From Vitis vinifera (lineage: Eukaryota > Streptophyta > Magnoliopsida > Vitales > Vitaceae), in assembly GCF_030704535.1 (NCBI RefSeq), contig NC_081822.1:4083001-4147000 (forward strand): DNA of 64,000 bases, in the 5' to 3' direction. A program made the translations under genes and the position numbers. This document shows, piece after piece, positions 61,406 to 64,000 of the stretch (its first letter is position 1; the number at the start of each line of letters is the position of its first letter). Under the pieces are notes generated by a model. It was not told where the DNA came from, searched no databases, and saw nothing but the letters and a program-made list of their open reading frames with translations.

Positions 61406-63306
61406 ATGGTTGCCATTGCATTTCATCAAACCGTTGGGACCCTGCATTCTCAAGGATATCTCAATAACTCTGGTTTTCACCATGAGTTTGGGAATGCTTC
61501 TGTGAAATTGATTCCAAGGGGTTCCAAAGTCAATGTTGGATTATTGAAAAGAGGAAGTGGCAATTCTGGCAAGAGAAGTTTTGCTGTAATTCAAGCCTCA
61601 ACTGCTCATACATCAGTATCCGGTCCAGTGTCATCACCGTCAAGTAACAGCACTAATGGGTCACCAAAGAAATCAAGTAAGCTAGTCTTCCTAATCTCAT
61701 TTTGATGTTGAAACAGTGAGCTGTGATGAGTACATGCTGATTGTTTAGTTTGAATCCTGTTTTCCAAAAAATGGAGGAAAGAAAAAAGTGAGATTTTGAA
61801 TCCTACATTTTCTTTTTCTCATGTGATTTCTAAAATAAAATGAAAATTTGAAAACTCAAGAGGGCAGATGAATTTATTAGGCTTAAATGGATCAGAGTGG
61901 AGGTTTTGTCTTTCCCATGTCTTAAAGATTCAATGTTTTAACTCATTTTATTTCCTTAGTTTCACAACAAAACAGGCATAGATAAATTTGTAACCAAGGT
62001 AGTAAATAGTATGTTCTTATAACTTGGAGGCCGAAATTATTCCCTTGCTGATTTGTTGCAATTGTACACTTACATATTCCTTTTTCAGATGAAACTGCTT
62101 TGATCCTAATCCGACACGGTGAGTCTTTATGGAATGAAAAGAACCTGTTCACTGGTTGTGTTGATGTGCCCTTAACTAGGAAGGGTGTAGAAGAGGCACT
62201 TGAAGCTGGAATGAGAATCAGCAACATTCCCATTGACATGATCTATACATCTGCTTTAATTCGCTCACAGATGACTGCTATGCTAGCCATGACCCAGCAC
62301 CGTCGCAAGAAGGTAATCTAAGAAAAGTTAAAACACTGCTTGAAATGTTAGAACACACTAAGTTTCATTTAGGCTATTCCAAGCAAGCTGCCCCCACCAT
62401 TGAATATTCCAGATTTTGCTTACTTGGGAAAACTTGTGACTTTGATGCCTCATAACATCTGTTCCCTGGTCCATTTTCATCTGCTGAGCTACTGCTATTG
62501 ACATGCTAGCAGGTGCCAATCATTATGCATAATGAGAGTGAACAGGCAAAAGCATGGAGTCAAATTTACAGTGAAGACACCAAAAGGCAATCCATACCAG
62601 TTATAGCAGCTTGGCAATTGAATGAAAGAATGTAATCATCTCTCCAGTTCTCCTTTTATTGTTCTTCCTCTAATATGTTATCCTTACTTTGTATTGTCCT
62701 GCATATGATGTGCAAACTGCTCTTTCCTTTAGGTATGGAGAATTACAGGGTCTCAATAAGCAGGAAACTGCAGATAGATATGGAAAGGAGCAGGTTCATG
62801 AGTGGCGTCGTAGTTATGATATACCTCCACCCAATGGCGAGAGTTTGGAAATGTGCGCTGAAAGAGCTGTAGCTTATTTTAGAGAACATGTAAGCATGAA
62901 TATTTGCCTTTCCAACATCTCTTTCTTTTTATTCGTAACTTCAATTTTAATAACAGAATCATAGAATTTGCACAAGCATCTAACCCTGGAAATATAACAT
63001 TGCAGATTGAACCCCAACTTCTGTCTGGAAAGCACATAATGATTGCTGCCCATGGGAATTCACTGAGGTCCATCATTATGTATCTGGACAAATTAACTTC
63101 TCAAGAGGTCATAAGCTATTCTTTGTTTCACCATGTATGTTGCAGTTTCTGGTTTGTTTCTAACAAGCTTTCACTTCTTCTGATAGGTTATTAGCTTAGA
63201 ACTATCAACAGGAATTCCCATGCTTTACATATTCAAAGAGGGAAAATTTATCAGGAGGGGAAGTCCTATAGGACCTGCTGAAGCTGGGGTTTATGCCTAC
63301 ACTAAG
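61406..63306 (+). CDS. Cofactor-dependent phosphoglycerate mutase, plastid-type (3' end outside window)
   Basis: Exons: 61406-61676, 62089-62312, 62513-62631, 62733-62889, 63006-63107 and 63187-63306, all in phase, giving 331 codons. The last donor AAG|GTTTGC opens an intron that runs off the window, so about 15 C-terminal residues are missing. Residues 1-90 are Ser/Gly/Lys-rich with few acids, a likely plastid transit peptide. The histidine-phosphatase core starts at [19 protein letters not shown] (phospho-accepting H100). The second catalytic His is H273 in [23 protein letters not shown] and RRSYDIPPP are dPGM signatures. It interconverts 3- and 2-phosphoglycerate using a 2,3-bisphosphoglycerate-primed His. 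Plants mainly use the unrelated iPGM in glycolysis, so the physiological role of this bacterial-like form is less certain. Confidence 0.94.
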
Positions 63307-64000
63307 GTTTGCAAATTCTCCCCCTTGCTATTTACTTGTTTTAGAGTTGGTGCCTAGATAATAATTCTTGATTTATCCCTTCCATATTCATGATTACACT
63401 CTTGAAATAGGTTCTAAGAAGTGGTCTAGAATTGTTGGGAAATTGTCTAGCTGGTAGAACTGATTTATATATTCCAAGCCAAAATTGTAGCAACATATTA
63501 GTATCCTAATCAATTTTTCATCTCATCAAATGTACAAGAACCTTTAGAATTCCACGCTTTGGTAGTCTTATTTCTACAACTTTTCTAGTAATTTTATTTA
63601 AATTTTAATCCTTGAATTGATGTTGCATGCATGAACTCCTCTGTATTTGTTAAGGCAGCTTCAATGGTAATTTCTATGGTGATCTATGTGCTTCTCCTCA
63701 TTCCAGAAAAAATGACAGACATTTTTCTACCTGTAGGAAAAATGTATTCTCTAGATTAATGTAGAACAAAAGATTGTTTGGGGAAGTTTCTTCTCTGAAA
63801 TGCAATTAAGCAACCATTATGCTGTCTGGAAATCTGGCTATTCAATGGGGAAGCCACTGTAAGATGAGTGTTTCTTCAGGGAATGAATTAAATTGAAACA
63901 AATGGAGCAACTGTACTAGAGTCCTACCTTTTTTTATTGCTCCAGTTTTCACTTGTAGGGCATTTTTCTTGATGTTCATTAATCTTAGGCTTTTGGGGTC
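63307..64000 (+). other. PGM intron 6, continuing past the window end
   Basis: No acceptor followed by a frame resembling the expected C-terminus (LALYRQ type) was found to position 64000. The final exon therefore lies beyond the window. Confidence 0.8.

Noticed and set aside
1-64000. CRISPR arrays, tRNA/rRNA genes, bacterial-style operons, phage or toxin systems
   Set aside because: No spaced identical repeats with unique spacers, no tRNA-like T-loop and acceptor-stem pairs noticed by eye, and all real genes are intron-containing plant genes. A tRNAscan/Infernal run would be needed to exclude small RNAs fully.

Overview
This is plant nuclear DNA from a woody rosid eudicot. Exon-level similarity and the style of its Copia and LINE relics suggest grapevine (Vitis) or a close relative; that species call is inference. 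The reasons are GT-AG introns throughout, AT-rich intergenic DNA, organelle-targeting N-termini and plant-only families. There is no sign of bacterial operons, CRISPR arrays, phage or plasmid functions.

Layout. 1-3929 is the decayed 3' part of a Ty1/Copia retrotransposon with a 195-bp 3' LTR. 4185-13047 (+) is a ten-exon gene for the organellar tRNA-modification GTPase MnmE/TrmE, with a decayed LINE ORF1 in its third intron. 15205-29615 (-), tail-to-tail with it, is the complete 31-coding-exon gene for homomeric (cytosolic) acetyl-CoA carboxylase, 2266 aa, with a 5'UTR intron upstream. 32492 to about 33140 (-) is a broken GPI-anchored lipid-transfer-protein gene. 39147-39982 (-) is a two-exon FCS-like zinc-finger (FLZ) gene. 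47564-51136 (-) is an eight-exon GH5 glucan beta-glucosidase with a fascin-like insert. 52082-52657 is an intact-looking Mutator-type MITE with a perfect 9-bp target duplication. 55012-57400 (+) is a two-exon pollen Ole e 1-like secreted protein whose intron holds a 508-bp tandem duplication. 61406 to beyond the window end (+) is a plastid-type cofactor-dependent phosphoglycerate mutase, cut before its last exon. The rest is gene-poor AT-rich DNA with microsatellites and unassigned fragments.

The genes do not form one pathway. ACCase supplies malonyl-CoA to cytosolic fatty-acid elongation and flavonoid synthesis. MnmE modifies organellar tRNA wobble uridines. PGM interconverts phosphoglycerates. 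The GH5 and Ole e 1 proteins are secreted. The order MnmE - FLZ - Ole e 1 - PGM does match, from memory, the order of Arabidopsis At1g78010 to At1g78050, which points to an ancient conserved block with ACC1 and GH5 lying inside it here. I found no convincing undescribed biological system. The best non-routine items are the MITE, the intron tandem duplication, the LTPG pseudogene, the GC-AG intron in ACC1 and two unassigned coding-like fragments.
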